Shown here piece after piece: positions 1 through 9,117 of a DNA stretch of 64,000 nt. The stretch spans positions 25,677 through 89,676 of the forward strand of contig NZ_CALMAW010000118.1 in NCBI RefSeq assembly GCF_937859915.1, given 5' to 3'. Under the pieces are notes generated by a model that searched no databases, was not told the origin of the DNA, and saw nothing but the letters and a program-made list of their open reading frames with translations. The stretch comes from an uncultured Sphingomonas sp. (lineage in GTDB: Bacteria; Pseudomonadota; Alphaproteobacteria; Sphingomonadales; Sphingomonadaceae). Position 1 is the first letter of the stretch. Every line of letters starts with the position of its first letter. The translations under genes and the position numbers were made by a program.

Positions 1-2215
1 CCAGATCGTCGACACCGCGTCGGGCCGCGCCGATCGCTCCTTCCAGCAGATCATCATCCGCGGCTTCACCCCGGCGGTGGCGACGCTGCCGACGACCTCG
101 ATCTTCATCGACGGCGTGCCCGTCTCGACCGCCACCGCGGTGCAGAACATCGAGGATCCCGAGCGGGTCGAAGTGCTCAAGGGCCCGCAAAGCGCCTATT
201 TCGGCCGCCAGACCTTCGCCGGCGCGGTCAACGTCGTGACCAAGGATCCGACCTCGGAGTTCAGCGGCACGGTCGACGGCTCGCTCGGCACGCACAACAA
301 TCACGACGCGCAGATCGCGGTCAGCGGCCCGATCCTCAAGGACGACATCCTCGGCTTCCGCGCCAGCTATCGCGACTGGGCGAAGGACGGCTCCTACAAG
401 AATGCCGGCGATCCCAGCCAGACGCTGGGCGACCAGCGCACCCGCAGCGCGACCCTGTCGCTGGTGTTCAAGCCGACGTCGAACTTCAAGGCGAAAGCCT
501 TCGGCATGTATTCGACCAACAATGACGGGCCGAGCGCGACCGGCCTGATCTCGGCCTATCAGGTAACCAACGGGGCCGGCCAGACGATCCTCGCCAACCA
601 GTCCAACTGCACGCTGACCGGGCGCACCTCGACCGGCGCCGCAATCGCCAATCCCTATGTCTGCGGTACGCTGCCGTCGCTGTCGACCAACCAGCCCTCG
701 GCCACGACCGTGCTCAACCCGACGGTCCAAAACTACCTCAACAGCTCGGTCGGGCGCGTGATCGACCCGAGCGACGGCGTGCACGACTATGGCCTGCGCA
801 GCCGCTATTATCATCTCCATCTCGCGATGAGCTAGGCGATCCCGGATACCGGCATCACGCTGTCCTCGCTCACCGGCTACAATAATGAGCGCAAGAGCGA
901 GCTCTCCGACCTGTCGGACGTCTATGACGTCAGCTCGCCGGTGACCAATCCGAAGGCCGGGTCCGAGACCTATTACGACTATCCCTATCTGGTCGAATAT
1001 GTGAACCGCGACTTCTCGCAGGAACTGCGCGCCAGCCTCGACAAGGGCCCGTTCCGCGCGACCGCGGGCGTGAGCTATCTCAACGCCTTCTTCCAGAGCG
1101 GCGGCGGCGGCAGCCCGGCGATCCCGGTCTCGATCACCAGCGGCGCGACGCGCTCGAAGACCTATGGCGGCTTCTTCGGCCTCGCCTATGACATCACCTC
1201 GAAGCTGACGATCAACTTCGACGGCCGGTATCAGATGGACGACCTGATCGCGTTCGCCAAGCCGGGCGGCGTGACGCTGACCTCGAGCACCTTCGCACCC
1301 GCCGGCACCTATGCCGCCGGCAGCAAGCTGGTCGAGAAGAAATATTACAACTTCATGCCGCGCGCGATCCTGAACTACCAGATCACGCCGCATACCCTGG
1401 CCTATGCGTCCTATTCGAAGGGCATCAACCCGGGCCTGTTCACCACCGTCTTCCTCAGTCAGCCGGCGGCAACGCAGGCGGCCGCGGCGGCGGCGGGCTT
1501 CCAGATCGCGGTCAAGCCCGAGAAGCTCGACAATTACGAGGTCGGCCTCAAGGGCAAGCTGTTCGACAACAAGGTCCGCTACGCGCTCAGTGCCTATTAC
1601 GGGATCTGGTCGAACCAGATCAACCAGCTCAACATCATCGTGCCGGTCAACAACATCCCGACGACGCTGTCGGGCTATGCCAATACCGGCAAGGTCCGCA
1701 TGCGCGGCATCGAGGGCGAGTTCGCCTTCTTCCCGACCTCGCGTCTGTCGCTCAACCTGAGCGGCGCGATCAACGACAGCTATATTCTCAAGCTGACCAA
1801 CTATACCGTCACCAGCCTGACCGGCGTCACCAACTATCGTGGCAAGCAGAATCCGCTGACCTCGAAATATTCGGCGGCGGCGTCGGCGGAATATGACGTT
1901 CCGCTGCCGATCTACGACGGCCTGGCCGCGTTCGGGCGCGTCGACTTCACCTACAAGTCGGGCGTCTTTACCGATGCTGCGAACATCACGCGGACGCCGG
2001 ACATGAACCAGGTCGATCTCCACGCCGGCGTGCGGAGCAAGGCGATCACCGTCGAGGCCTATGTCTCCAACCTGTTCAACAACAAGGCCTATGGCAGCGC
2101 GATCGACTATTACGCGTTCAGCGCCAACCTGTCGCATCTGGCTTATAATTCGGGCGTCGCGGTGTCGCTGCGCGATCTGCGGACGGTCGGCATGCACATC
2201 CGCTACGCCTTCTGA
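1..2215 (+). pseudogene. TonB-dependent receptor interrupted by an in-frame TAG; 5' end outside window
   Basis: This is an outer-membrane TonB-dependent receptor of the kind that imports large or scarce nutrients. The visible part begins inside the plug domain, with IIIRGFTP, then FIDGVPV and VEVLKGPQSAYFGRQTFAGA, followed by a long beta-barrel ending in the usual aromatic residue (HIRYAF). At 833-835 a TAG stop interrupts the barrel. The frame is open on both sides and reads AIPDTGITLSSLTGYN straight after it, so a single substitution (for example TGG to TAG) explains the break; there is no frameshift. The gene is therefore either a recent pseudogene, a sequencing error or a readthrough case. 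Two M24 peptidase genes follow in the same orientation, so peptide-derived substrates are possible, but the ligand cannot be read from the sequence. Confidence 0.85.
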
Positions 2216-2228
2216 TCCGAACCCGGGC

Positions 2229-2248
2229 CCCGCGCAGGTCGGCGCGGG
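2229..2248 (+). terminator. Possible hairpin terminator after the first receptor
   Basis: A seven-base-pair GC stem (CCCGCGC with GCGCGGG) lies 14 bases after the receptor stop. There is no clear T-run, so intrinsic termination is only a possibility. Confidence 0.3.
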
Positions 2249-2362
2249 CCCCTCGGGCAAGAGTGTGTGACGACGGCGATCCGCCTGACGAGCAGTCGTC
2301 GGGCGGATCGTTCATAGGCGGCCCGGTCTGCTAGGGCGGCGGGACATGAGAGAGGTGTGGCG

Positions 2363-3595
2363 ATGGCGTTACCGAATCCGCTGATCAACCGCGACCGCGC
2401 CGAGCAGGTGATGGACCTGTTCGGAGTCTCGGCGCTGATCCTCGCCGAGCCGATGAACGTCTATCATGCAACCGGCTTCTGGCCGCAGACCGTCGCGATG
2501 GGGCAGGCGGGGATATCCTTCGCGATCGTGCCGCGCGACCGCACCAGCCCGGTCCGGCTCGTCACCAGCCAGTTCGTCCATTATCTCTACGATCTCGACG
2601 CGCCGCCCCGCGATCATGCGCTGCAGATGATCCTGTACACCGCGCCCGACGGCATCGAGGGTAACGCCGCGCCGCCCTTCTTCTTCGCCGAGGCGGTGGA
2701 CGGCACGCCCGACCCCTATGATCGATTTCCGCGGGCCGCGACCGCGGCGATGGTCGCCGCGCAGGCGCCGTCTATAAACGCGACGCAGGCGCTGCTCACA
2801 GCACTGGCCGAGATGGCCGTCGCGGGGCTTGTCGGCACCGATTCCGGCATCCCGGAACAATTGTTCGGCGGTCGCTTCCGCTATCGTGCCGCCGATCCGC
2901 TGTTGCGCCGGATCCGGATGATCAAGACTGCGGCCGAGATCGCGCTGATGCGCCATGCCGCGACCAACAATGCCGAGGCGGCGCGCAGCGTGATCTCGGG
3001 CATGGCGATCGGGGACAGCTATGACGACCTCCGCCGCGGCTTCTTCGCCGAGACCGGGCGGCGCGGCGGCATCCCGATGTTCATCTCGACCGACAGCATG
3101 CCGGTGCGCCAGCGCGACGGCTTCATCCGCGAAGGCCGCTCCTTCGCGATCGATGCGGTCAGCCATTATGCCGGCTATCACGGCGATTATGGCCGCACCG
3201 TCTTCGTCGGCACGCCGGGCGCGACCGTCCGCCGCGCGCTCGACGCGGCGATCACCGCCAATGAGGCGATTGCGGCGGCGCTGCGCCCCGGCCTGCGCTA
3301 TTCGGACGTGACCCGGATCGGACGCGAGGCGGTCGCCAAGGCCGGGTACAGCATCACCGTCGCCTGCGGCGCGTACAGCGTCGGGCTGCTCCACACCGAC
3401 GAGGCCTTTAAGGATGACGGGCTCGCGTTCAGCAAGGCCGACCATCTCATCGAGGAGAACATGATCCTGTCGGTCGACTGCCCGACGCTGCAGGTCGATG
3501 CGGCGGGCAATGTCCATCTCGAGGATCTGTGGCTGATCACCGCCGAGGGGTGCGAGCCGCTGTACGAGCGCGACGAGCCGTTCATCCAGATCTGA
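2363..3595 (+). CDS. M24 family metallopeptidase (aminopeptidase P/creatinase-like), copy 1
   Basis: A pita-bread-fold M24 enzyme of 410 residues. An N-terminal creatinase-type domain (LINRDRAEQVMDLFGV, then MNVYHATGFWPQ) precedes the catalytic domain. Metal-ligand candidates are visible in IDAVSHYAGYHGDYGRT (two Asp), VGLLHTDE (His) and VHLEDLW (Glu). Where most M24 peptidases have the first glutamate (a TIEPG-like motif) this protein reads LSVDCP, with Asp. The ATG at 2363 is preferred over the GTG at 2357 because GAGAGAGG at 2348-2355 is well spaced from it. It lies downstream of the broken receptor and 38 bases before a paralogue, probably in one operon. The likely role is cytoplasmic cleavage of Xaa-Pro-like peptides or a related C-N bond; the exact substrate is unknown. 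Confidence 0.85.
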   Translation: MALPNPLINRDRAEQVMDLFGVSALILAEPMNVYHATGFWPQTVAMGQAGISFAIVPRDRTSPVRLVTSQFVHYLYDLDAPPRDHALQMILYTAPDGIEGNAAPPFFFAEAVDGTPDPYDRFPRAATAAMVAAQAPSINATQALLTALAEMAVAGLVGTDSGIPEQLFGGRFRYRAADPLLRRIRMIKTAAEIALMRHAATNNAEAARSVISGMAIGDSYDDLRRGFFAETGRRGGIPMFISTDSMPVRQRDGFIREGRSFAIDAVSHYAGYHGDYGRTVFVGTPGATVRRALDAAITANEAIAAALRPGLRYSDVTRIGREAVAKAGYSITVACGAYSVGLLHTDEAFKDDGLAFSKADHLIEENMILSVDCPTLQVDAAGNVHLEDLWLITAEGCEPLYERDEPFIQI

Positions 3596-3633
3596 GCGGG
3601 CGGCCGCGGCGCCGACTATCCAAGGAAGATACG

Positions 3634-4854
3634 ATGTCCCTGCCTACCCCGTTGATCAACCGCGACCGGGCGGAGCAGGTGATGGCGCAGTTCGGCGTCG
3701 GTGCGCTGGTGCTCGCCGATCCGATGAACGTCTATTATGCGACGGGATTCTGGCCGCAGACTCTGGTGATGGGCCATATCGGCTCGACGGTCGCGGTGGT
3801 GCCCGCCGACCGGACCAAGCCGGTGGTGATGGTGACCGCGCAATTCCTCCATTATTTCTTCGATCTCGACGCGGTGCCTGCGGGCAGTCCGCTCCACATC
3901 CTGCTCTACACCGCGCCCGATCAGGACGGCGAGGGTGCGCTGCCGCCGTTTTTCTTCCGCGCGGCGGCGGACGGGGTTCCCGACGCGCATGAGCGGGCGA
4001 CGCGCGAGACCACCACCGCGCATCTCGCGGATCATCCCGCCTTCGCCAGCGCGACCCGCGCGCTGCAGGCGGCGCTCGACGGCGTGGTCGGCGATCTCGC
4101 CTCGGACGATCTCGTCGCGCAGGCGCTGCTCGGCGGCGCGTTCGTCCCCGCCGGTCCGCTGCTGCGACGCATCCGGATGATCAAGTCGCCGCACGAGATC
4201 GGGCTGATGCGGATCGCCGCGCGCTGCAATCGCGACGCGGCCCATGCCGCGGTCGCCTCCGTCGGGCGGGGGGCGCGCTATATCGACCTCCAGCGCGCCT
4301 TCTTTCGCGAGACCGGCGCACGCGGCGGCAAACCGGTGTTCATCTCGACCGACCACAGCAGCTATCGCAACCGCGAGGGCGTTATCCGCGAGGGCCGCGC
4401 CTTCTCGATCGACGCGGTCGCCAGCTATGCGGGCTATCATGGCGATTATGGGCGCACCGTGCTCGTCGGCGAGCCGCAGCCCGCGCTCCGCCGCGCGCTC
4501 GATGCCGCGATCCTGTGCAACGATGCGGTATCGGCCGCGCTACGCCCCGGGCTGCGCTATTCGGACATCATCCGGATCGGGCAGGAGACGCTGGTCCAGC
4601 ACGGCCACGACATATTGACGCCGTCGGCGCCGCACAGCGTCGGGCTGCTGCACACCGACGAGGCGTTCAAGGACGATGCGCTGACCTTCGTGAAGGCGGA
4701 CCATCTGATCGAGCAGGACATGATCCTCAGCATCGACTGCCCGATGCTGCAGACCGACATGGGCGGCACGGTCCATATGGAGGATCTCTGGCTGGTCACC
4801 GCCGACGGCTGCGAGCCGCTCAACGACCGCGCGGCGCCGTTCATCCGGATCTAG
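3634..4854 (+). CDS. M24 family metallopeptidase (aminopeptidase P/creatinase-like), copy 2
   Basis: A 406-residue paralogue of the preceding gene, by eye more than half identical, with the same blocks (LINRDRAEQVM, NVYYATGFWPQT, LLRRIRMIK, YAGYHGDYGRT, VGLLHTDEAFKDD). The same unusual Asp replaces the first metal-ligand Glu (ILSIDCPML), so the substitution is a shared family property and not decay. The ATG at 3634 is chosen because AAGGAAGA at 3622-3629 is an excellent ribosome site; the open frame runs further upstream into the previous gene without one. The arrangement is a tandem duplication within an operon. Different loops (for example around residues 105-130) suggest the two copies have diverged in substrate. 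Confidence 0.85.
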   Translation: MSLPTPLINRDRAEQVMAQFGVGALVLADPMNVYYATGFWPQTLVMGHIGSTVAVVPADRTKPVVMVTAQFLHYFFDLDAVPAGSPLHILLYTAPDQDGEGALPPFFFRAAADGVPDAHERATRETTTAHLADHPAFASATRALQAALDGVVGDLASDDLVAQALLGGAFVPAGPLLRRIRMIKSPHEIGLMRIAARCNRDAAHAAVASVGRGARYIDLQRAFFRETGARGGKPVFISTDHSSYRNREGVIREGRAFSIDAVASYAGYHGDYGRTVLVGEPQPALRRALDAAILCNDAVSAALRPGLRYSDIIRIGQETLVQHGHDILTPSAPHSVGLLHTDEAFKDDALTFVKADHLIEQDMILSIDCPMLQTDMGGTVHMEDLWLVTADGCEPLNDRAAPFIRI

Positions 4855-4904
4855 CTCCGCCGCGACGTCGCGGGGACGGTCGGACGACCGCCCCCGCCGG
4901 TCGG

Positions 4905-5051
4905 TCAGCGGTGACGCATCGGGCCGTGGTGGATCGGGTGATGCATCATGTGGTGGTGCATCGGACGATGATGATAGGGGCGTGCATCGGCGACGGTGGC
5001 GAAGGCGAGGGTGCTGGCGAGCACGGTCGCCGCGAGAAGGACGGTACGCAT
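4905..5051 (-). CDS. Secreted histidine/methionine-rich mini-protein (48 aa)
   Basis: A small protein with a clear signal peptide (MRTVLLAATVLASTLAFATV, cleavage after ADA), followed by a mature peptide of about 25 residues that is nearly all His, Met, Pro and Arg (for example PMHHHMMHHPIHHGPM). The ATG is preceded by GGAG at good spacing, which supports real translation. His/Met clusters bind copper, nickel or zinc, so a periplasmic metal buffer or chaperone is a reasonable inference. No family is recognised. It stands alone on the minus strand, convergent with the M24 pair and downstream of the glycosyltransferase. Confidence 0.65.
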   Translation of the reverse strand: MRTVLLAATVLASTLAFATVADARPYHHRPMHHHMMHHPIHHGPMRHR

Positions 5052-5143
5052 CTGAAGGATCTCCTGGCGCGCATCGTGCACGCTCCTGGCAGACGCGCCC
5101 CGCTTATGATCGTTCCCCCCGGTGCGTGGACGCACCCAAATTG

Positions 5144-6154
5144 TCAGCGATCGAGGATCGTTCGGTAGAGCGCGAGATAGTCGTCCGCCATCCGGTCGAT
5201 CGAGAAACGATCTTCGACGGCTTGGCGTACCGTCGCGCGGTCGAGCGTGCCGATCCGGTCGAGCGCGGCGCGCGCCTCCTCGGGCGTCTCGACGAGAAAG
5301 CCGGTGACGCCGTGCTCGATCAGTTCGGGCATCGATCCGCGCCGGCTGGCGATGACCGGGGTGCCGCACGCCATCGCCTCGATCACCGACAGGCCGAACG
5401 GCTCGTCGAAGTTGATCAGGTGCAGCAGCGCGTGCGCATGGCCGAGCGCGTGCGTGCGCTGCGTGCCGCCGACGACGCCGTGGAAGGCGATGGCGCCGCC
5501 GTCGACCGCGGGCGCGACGCGCGTCTCATAATAGCCCTGATCCTGGACCAGCCCGTACAGGTCGAGGCGGCGGCCTGCGTGGCACGCGAGCGCGATCGCC
5601 TCCGCGGCGCCCTTGTCGGGGTGGATGCGCCCGAAGAACAGCAGATCGTCGCCGCCGTCGGCCACGAACGGAAAATCCGCGATCGGGATGCCGTGATGGA
5701 TCGTCGCGGCATAGCGCAGCGCCGGGTGGCGGTCCGCCGCGCTGATCGCGACGAAATGCACGCGGTCCTGATAGGGCGCGTACATCGGCAGGATGCGGTC
5801 GGACGAGAAGCCGTGGATCGTCGTCACCATCGGCGTGTCGATCAGCGGCGCGAAGGCGTGCGCGGGAAAATCGGCCTGGTTGTGGATCAGGTCGAACCGG
5901 TCCGCCTGCGCGAACAAATGCGACAAATGGCGATATTCCCACACCTTCGCGTCGATCGCGGGATCCTCGGAGTAAGCGGCGGGGACGACGCCGTCGAGCG
6001 TCGCGCCGGTCAGGCTGTCCAGCGTCGCGAACAGCGTCACATCGACGCCGCGCGCGACCAGCGCCTCGGTGAGCAGGCTGGTGACCAGCTCCCACGGCCC
6101 ATAGCCGCGCGGCGGCGTACGCCACGCGATCGGTGCCAGCATGGCGATCTTCAT
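5144..6154 (-). CDS. Glycosyltransferase family 4 (GT-B fold)
   Basis: A 336-residue retaining GT4 glycosyltransferase. The N-terminal Rossmann half starts MKIAMLAPIAWRTPPRGYGP. The C-terminal donor-binding half holds FFGRIHPDKG and the EX7E region EPFGLSVIEAMACGTPVIAS, typical of nucleotide-sugar GT4 enzymes. Its ATG overlaps the stop of the upstream glucosidase by four bases (ATGA), so the two are translationally coupled. The pairing with a GH13 enzyme suggests storage- or compatible-sugar metabolism (alpha-glucan or trehalose-like), but acceptor and donor cannot be assigned from sequence. Confidence 0.85.
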   Translation of the reverse strand: MKIAMLAPIAWRTPPRGYGPWELVTSLLTEALVARGVDVTLFATLDSLTGATLDGVVPAAYSEDPAIDAKVWEYRHLSHLFAQADRFDLIHNQADFPAHAFAPLIDTPMVTTIHGFSSDRILPMYAPYQDRVHFVAISAADRHPALRYAATIHHGIPIADFPFVADGGDDLLFFGRIHPDKGAAEAIALACHAGRRLDLYGLVQDQGYYETRVAPAVDGGAIAFHGVVGGTQRTHALGHAHALLHLINFDEPFGLSVIEAMACGTPVIASRRGSMPELIEHGVTGFLVETPEEARAALDRIGTLDRATVRQAVEDRFSIDRMADDYLALYRTILDR

Positions 6155-7722
6155 GCGATGATCAGTCCTTCATTGGCGCGCAGCAGGCCGGGCACGGACG
6201 GACCTTCGAGGGTCGAGAGAAGCGGTGTTCCGTGCCAGTCGACGATGGCGTCCTGTGCCGTCAGGTTGAGCAGGATGCGCAGCCGCGCGTCGCCATGCGC
6301 GCGCGCATAGACGAGGACGCCGTCCGGCGCGTCGAGCAGCGACATCGTGCCGACGGACAGCGGCGACTGGGCGCGCCGCAGCCGCAGCAAATCGCGGTAC
6401 AGCTGCAGCATCGCCGTCGGATCGCGGTCCTGCGCGGCGACGTTGCGCGTCCGCCAGTCGGGGTTGAGCGGCAGCCAGGGCTCGGTCGTGCTGAACCCCG
6501 CGAACGGGCTGGCGTCCCACGGCATCGGCGTGCGCGAGCGGTCGCGACCGATGCCGAGGCCGGGCTGGCGCAAATCCTGCGGATCGCGCACCCGGTCGGG
6601 CGGAATCGGCACTTCGCCGATGCCTAGCTCGTCGCCCTGATAGAGCGTCGGCGTGCCGCGCAGCGTCAGCAGCAGCATCGCGGCGACCCGCGCCTGGGCC
6701 TCGCCGATCCGCGCGGCGATGCGCGGCGCGTCGTGGCTGCCGAACACCCAGTTCGGCCAGCCGAAGGCCGGCAGCGACGCCTCATAGTCCGCGATCACCC
6801 GGCGCAGCACCGCCGCGTCCCAGGCATTCTCGACCAGCTGGAAATTGAACGGCAGATGCACTTCGGGCGTGTCGGGCGTGCCGTACCAGCGCGCGTGCCG
6901 GTCGTTGGGCAGGAAGATCTCGCCGACCAGCACGCGGTCGCCATAGCCGTCGGCGAGCGCACGCATCTCGGCGGCGATGGCGTGCGCCTCGGGCTGGTCG
7001 GTCGAATGGCGCTGGAGCAGCCGATCGCGTTCGGTGATGCCGGGGTGCCAGTCGGGATTGACGGGATTGTCGGGGAACCCCTCGGCCTTGACGATATGCC
7101 ACAGCACGTCGATCCGGAAGCCGTCGACGCCGCGATCGAACCAGAAGCGCATCGCGTCGAGCATCGCCGCGCGCAGCGCCGGATTGCGCCAATTGAGGTC
7201 GGGCTGCTCCTTCAGAAAGGCGTGAAGATAATATTGGCCGGTGGCCGCGTCCCATTCCCACGCCGACCCGCCGAAGTCGCTGATCCAATTGTTGGGCGGC
7301 CCGCCGTCCGGACCGGGATCGCGCCAGATATACCAGTCGCGCCTGGGATCGCTGCGTGACGAACGGCTCGCCTGGAACCAGGGGTGCTGGTCCGAACTGT
7401 GGTTGGGCACGAAATCGAGCAGCAGTTTCAAGCCCCGCGCATGGACCGCGGCGAGCAGCCGGTCGAACGCGGCGAGATCGCCGAACATCGGCGCGATCCC
7501 GACATAGTCGGCGACGTCATAGCCGAAGTCGGCCATCGGCGAGGGGAAGATCGGCGACAGCCAGATCGCGTCGACGCCGAGCGTCGCGACATGGTCGAGC
7601 CGGGCCTCGATGCCGGCGAGATCGCCGATGCCGTCGCCGTCGCTGTCCTGGAAGGAGCGCGGATAGATCTGGTAGATGGTGCCGCGCTGCCACCAGGGCG
7701 CATCCGTCTCGTCGTTCGTCAT
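6151..7722 (-). CDS. GH13 alpha-glucosidase (oligo-1,6-glucosidase/maltase-like)
   Basis: A 523-residue cytoplasmic GH13 hydrolase. Conserved blocks appear in order: WWQRGTIYQIYPRSFQDSDG at the N-terminus, DFVPNHSS, the nucleophile block GFRIDVLWH, the acid/base block VGEIF, and the third acidic block as GSHDAPR (usually NHD). A C-terminal all-beta domain follows. The usual length is about 530-550 residues, so it is full length. The ATG at 7722 is preceded by GGAAG; the frame is open further upstream but lacks a ribosome site. It sits between a MetX-like hydrolase (26-base gap upstream) and the coupled GT4 gene, probably one three-gene operon. It likely releases glucose from small alpha-glucosides. 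Alternative: a trehalose- or sucrose-active GH13 relative. Confidence 0.88.
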   Translation of the reverse strand: MTNDETDAPWWQRGTIYQIYPRSFQDSDGDGIGDLAGIEARLDHVATLGVDAIWLSPIFPSPMADFGYDVADYVGIAPMFGDLAAFDRLLAAVHARGLKLLLDFVPNHSSDQHPWFQASRSSRSDPRRDWYIWRDPGPDGGPPNNWISDFGGSAWEWDAATGQYYLHAFLKEQPDLNWRNPALRAAMLDAMRFWFDRGVDGFRIDVLWHIVKAEGFPDNPVNPDWHPGITERDRLLQRHSTDQPEAHAIAAEMRALADGYGDRVLVGEIFLPNDRHARWYGTPDTPEVHLPFNFQLVENAWDAAVLRRVIADYEASLPAFGWPNWVFGSHDAPRIAARIGEAQARVAAMLLLTLRGTPTLYQGDELGIGEVPIPPDRVRDPQDLRQPGLGIGRDRSRTPMPWDASPFAGFSTTEPWLPLNPDWRTRNVAAQDRDPTAMLQLYRDLLRLRRAQSPLSVGTMSLLDAPDGVLVYARAHGDARLRILLNLTAQDAIVDWHGTPLLSTLEGPSVPGLLRANEGLIIA

Positions 7723-7748
7723 CGGATGCTTCCAGCGTTCTTGGCGAC

Positions 7749-8840
7749 CTAGCGTTCCGTCCGCGCCATCAGCTCGGCGAGATCCGCCGTCCAGTTGACT
7801 GCCCACGTGTGGGTGCCGTGGCCATGCGTGTCCGCGGTCTCGGGCACCAGCCGGAAGCGCGCATGCGGCATCCGCCGGACCGCCTGCTGCGGATAGTCGA
7901 GGTTGCGCGGGTTGATGAAATCATCCGCCGAATTGATCCACGTCATCGGCGCGGTGATCGTCTCGAGCCGGCCCCAGGGATCGTAGCTGCGCGAGGAATC
8001 GACCTGGTAGATCAGGTCGTTGGCGTCGATCTGCGGGAGCGCTTTCGCGACGCGATCCTCGGCGAAGTGCGCGGCGGCGTCGCGGTTCGGATAGAGTTTC
8101 TGATAGTTGAGCGGTGCGGCGCCGGCGATGAACAGGATCGACTCCGCGGCGCGCAGGCCCTGCTGGGGTTCGCCGACATAGTCGCCATGCTGCCAGGCCG
8201 GATCGGCCTCGATGTCGTCGATCAGCAGCTGGCGCCACATGCGGTTGAGCCCGGCCAGCTCGACCGGTTCGCAGGCGAGCGGCATCAGCGCGCGGGCGAA
8301 GTCTGGATGCGTCTCGCCCCAGACGAAGGCGTGCATGCAGCCCATCGAGGTGCCCATGATCAGCCGGGCATGCGCTATGCCCAGCCCCTTGGTCAGCAAG
8401 CGATATTGCGCCTCGACCATGTCGTCATAATCATAGTGCGGGAACGTCATCCGCAGCCCGTCCGAGGGTTTGGACGATTGTCCGTGGCCGATATTGTCGG
8501 GCAGGATGATCCAGTAGCGGCGGATGTCGAGCGGCTGGCCGGGTCCGTAGAGCTGGTCGGCGAATTGCGGACTGAGGAATTGCCGGCCGGTACCGCCGGT
8601 GCCGTGCAGCACCATCACCGCATTGTCGATCGCGCCGCTGGCGTCGCGATGCGGCTGTCCCAGCGTCGTATAATGGATGCGCAGCGTCGACAGCGTGGCG
8701 CCCGACCGGAACCGGAAATCGGGGATGTCATACTCGGCGTCCCGCGTCGGCCAGCTCCGCGTCGGCGGTGTCGTGGGGGCGAGCGGCGCCGAGGCCTTGG
8801 TCGGGGTGGCGGCAAGCAGAGCCAGCGCAAGCAGGAGCAT
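7749..8840 (-). CDS. Exported alpha/beta hydrolase, MetX (homoserine acetyltransferase)-like
   Basis: A 363-residue alpha/beta hydrolase with an N-terminal signal sequence (MLLLALALLAATPTKASAP). The oxyanion region is VLHGTGGTG, the nucleophile elbow is MGTSMGCMHAF, a downstream acid is likely in SADDFINP, and the catalytic His is in HGHGTH. The fold and motif order match the MetX-like hydrolases, but the signal peptide argues against a role in methionine synthesis, so it is more likely a periplasmic esterase or acyltransferase of unknown substrate. GGAAGGGA precedes the ATG. It is the first gene of the minus-strand GH13/GT4 group. Confidence 0.8.
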   Translation of the reverse strand: MLLLALALLAATPTKASAPLAPTTPPTRSWPTRDAEYDIPDFRFRSGATLSTLRIHYTTLGQPHRDASGAIDNAVMVLHGTGGTGRQFLSPQFADQLYGPGQPLDIRRYWIILPDNIGHGQSSKPSDGLRMTFPHYDYDDMVEAQYRLLTKGLGIAHARLIMGTSMGCMHAFVWGETHPDFARALMPLACEPVELAGLNRMWRQLLIDDIEADPAWQHGDYVGEPQQGLRAAESILFIAGAAPLNYQKLYPNRDAAAHFAEDRVAKALPQIDANDLIYQVDSSRSYDPWGRLETITAPMTWINSADDFINPRNLDYPQQAVRRMPHARFRLVPETADTHGHGTHTWAVNWTADLAELMARTER

Positions 8841-9117
8841 CGAGATCCCTTCCGGTCGTGAGCAGCGATCCGCTGGTCCGCGATCACGGCTATCGCAAAA
8901 ACCGTGCAGCGTCCAAGCGGCCTGGGCCCGCCGACCCCGGATCGGCGCGGGTGCCTCGCAGTCGGCGCCGGCATGGCGTGGACGCGCTGGCGGCGATCAC
9001 ACCGACATTGGGCGACGCGCAAAATCGTATCGAGGATCGGAACGCCGCGCCATGGGTTGGATCGACGACCGTCGGACGAGCCGCTATTGGCGTGCGGGGT
9101 GCTCAGCGAGGTAGGTC

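Noticed and set aside
2369-3517. Long minus-strand open frames opposite the M24 genes and many others across the window
   Set aside because: They mirror codon bias of GC-rich real genes, show no motifs, and are mutually exclusive with well-supported genes on the other strand.
4861-4904. CGCGACGTCGCG palindrome between the second M24 gene and the His-rich peptide gene as a terminator or operator
   Set aside because: It is short, with no T-run, and such GC palindromes are frequent by chance here.
7749-8840. Hydrolase as homoserine O-acetyltransferase MetX in methionine synthesis
   Set aside because: It has an export signal and a carbohydrate context, with no methionine genes around.
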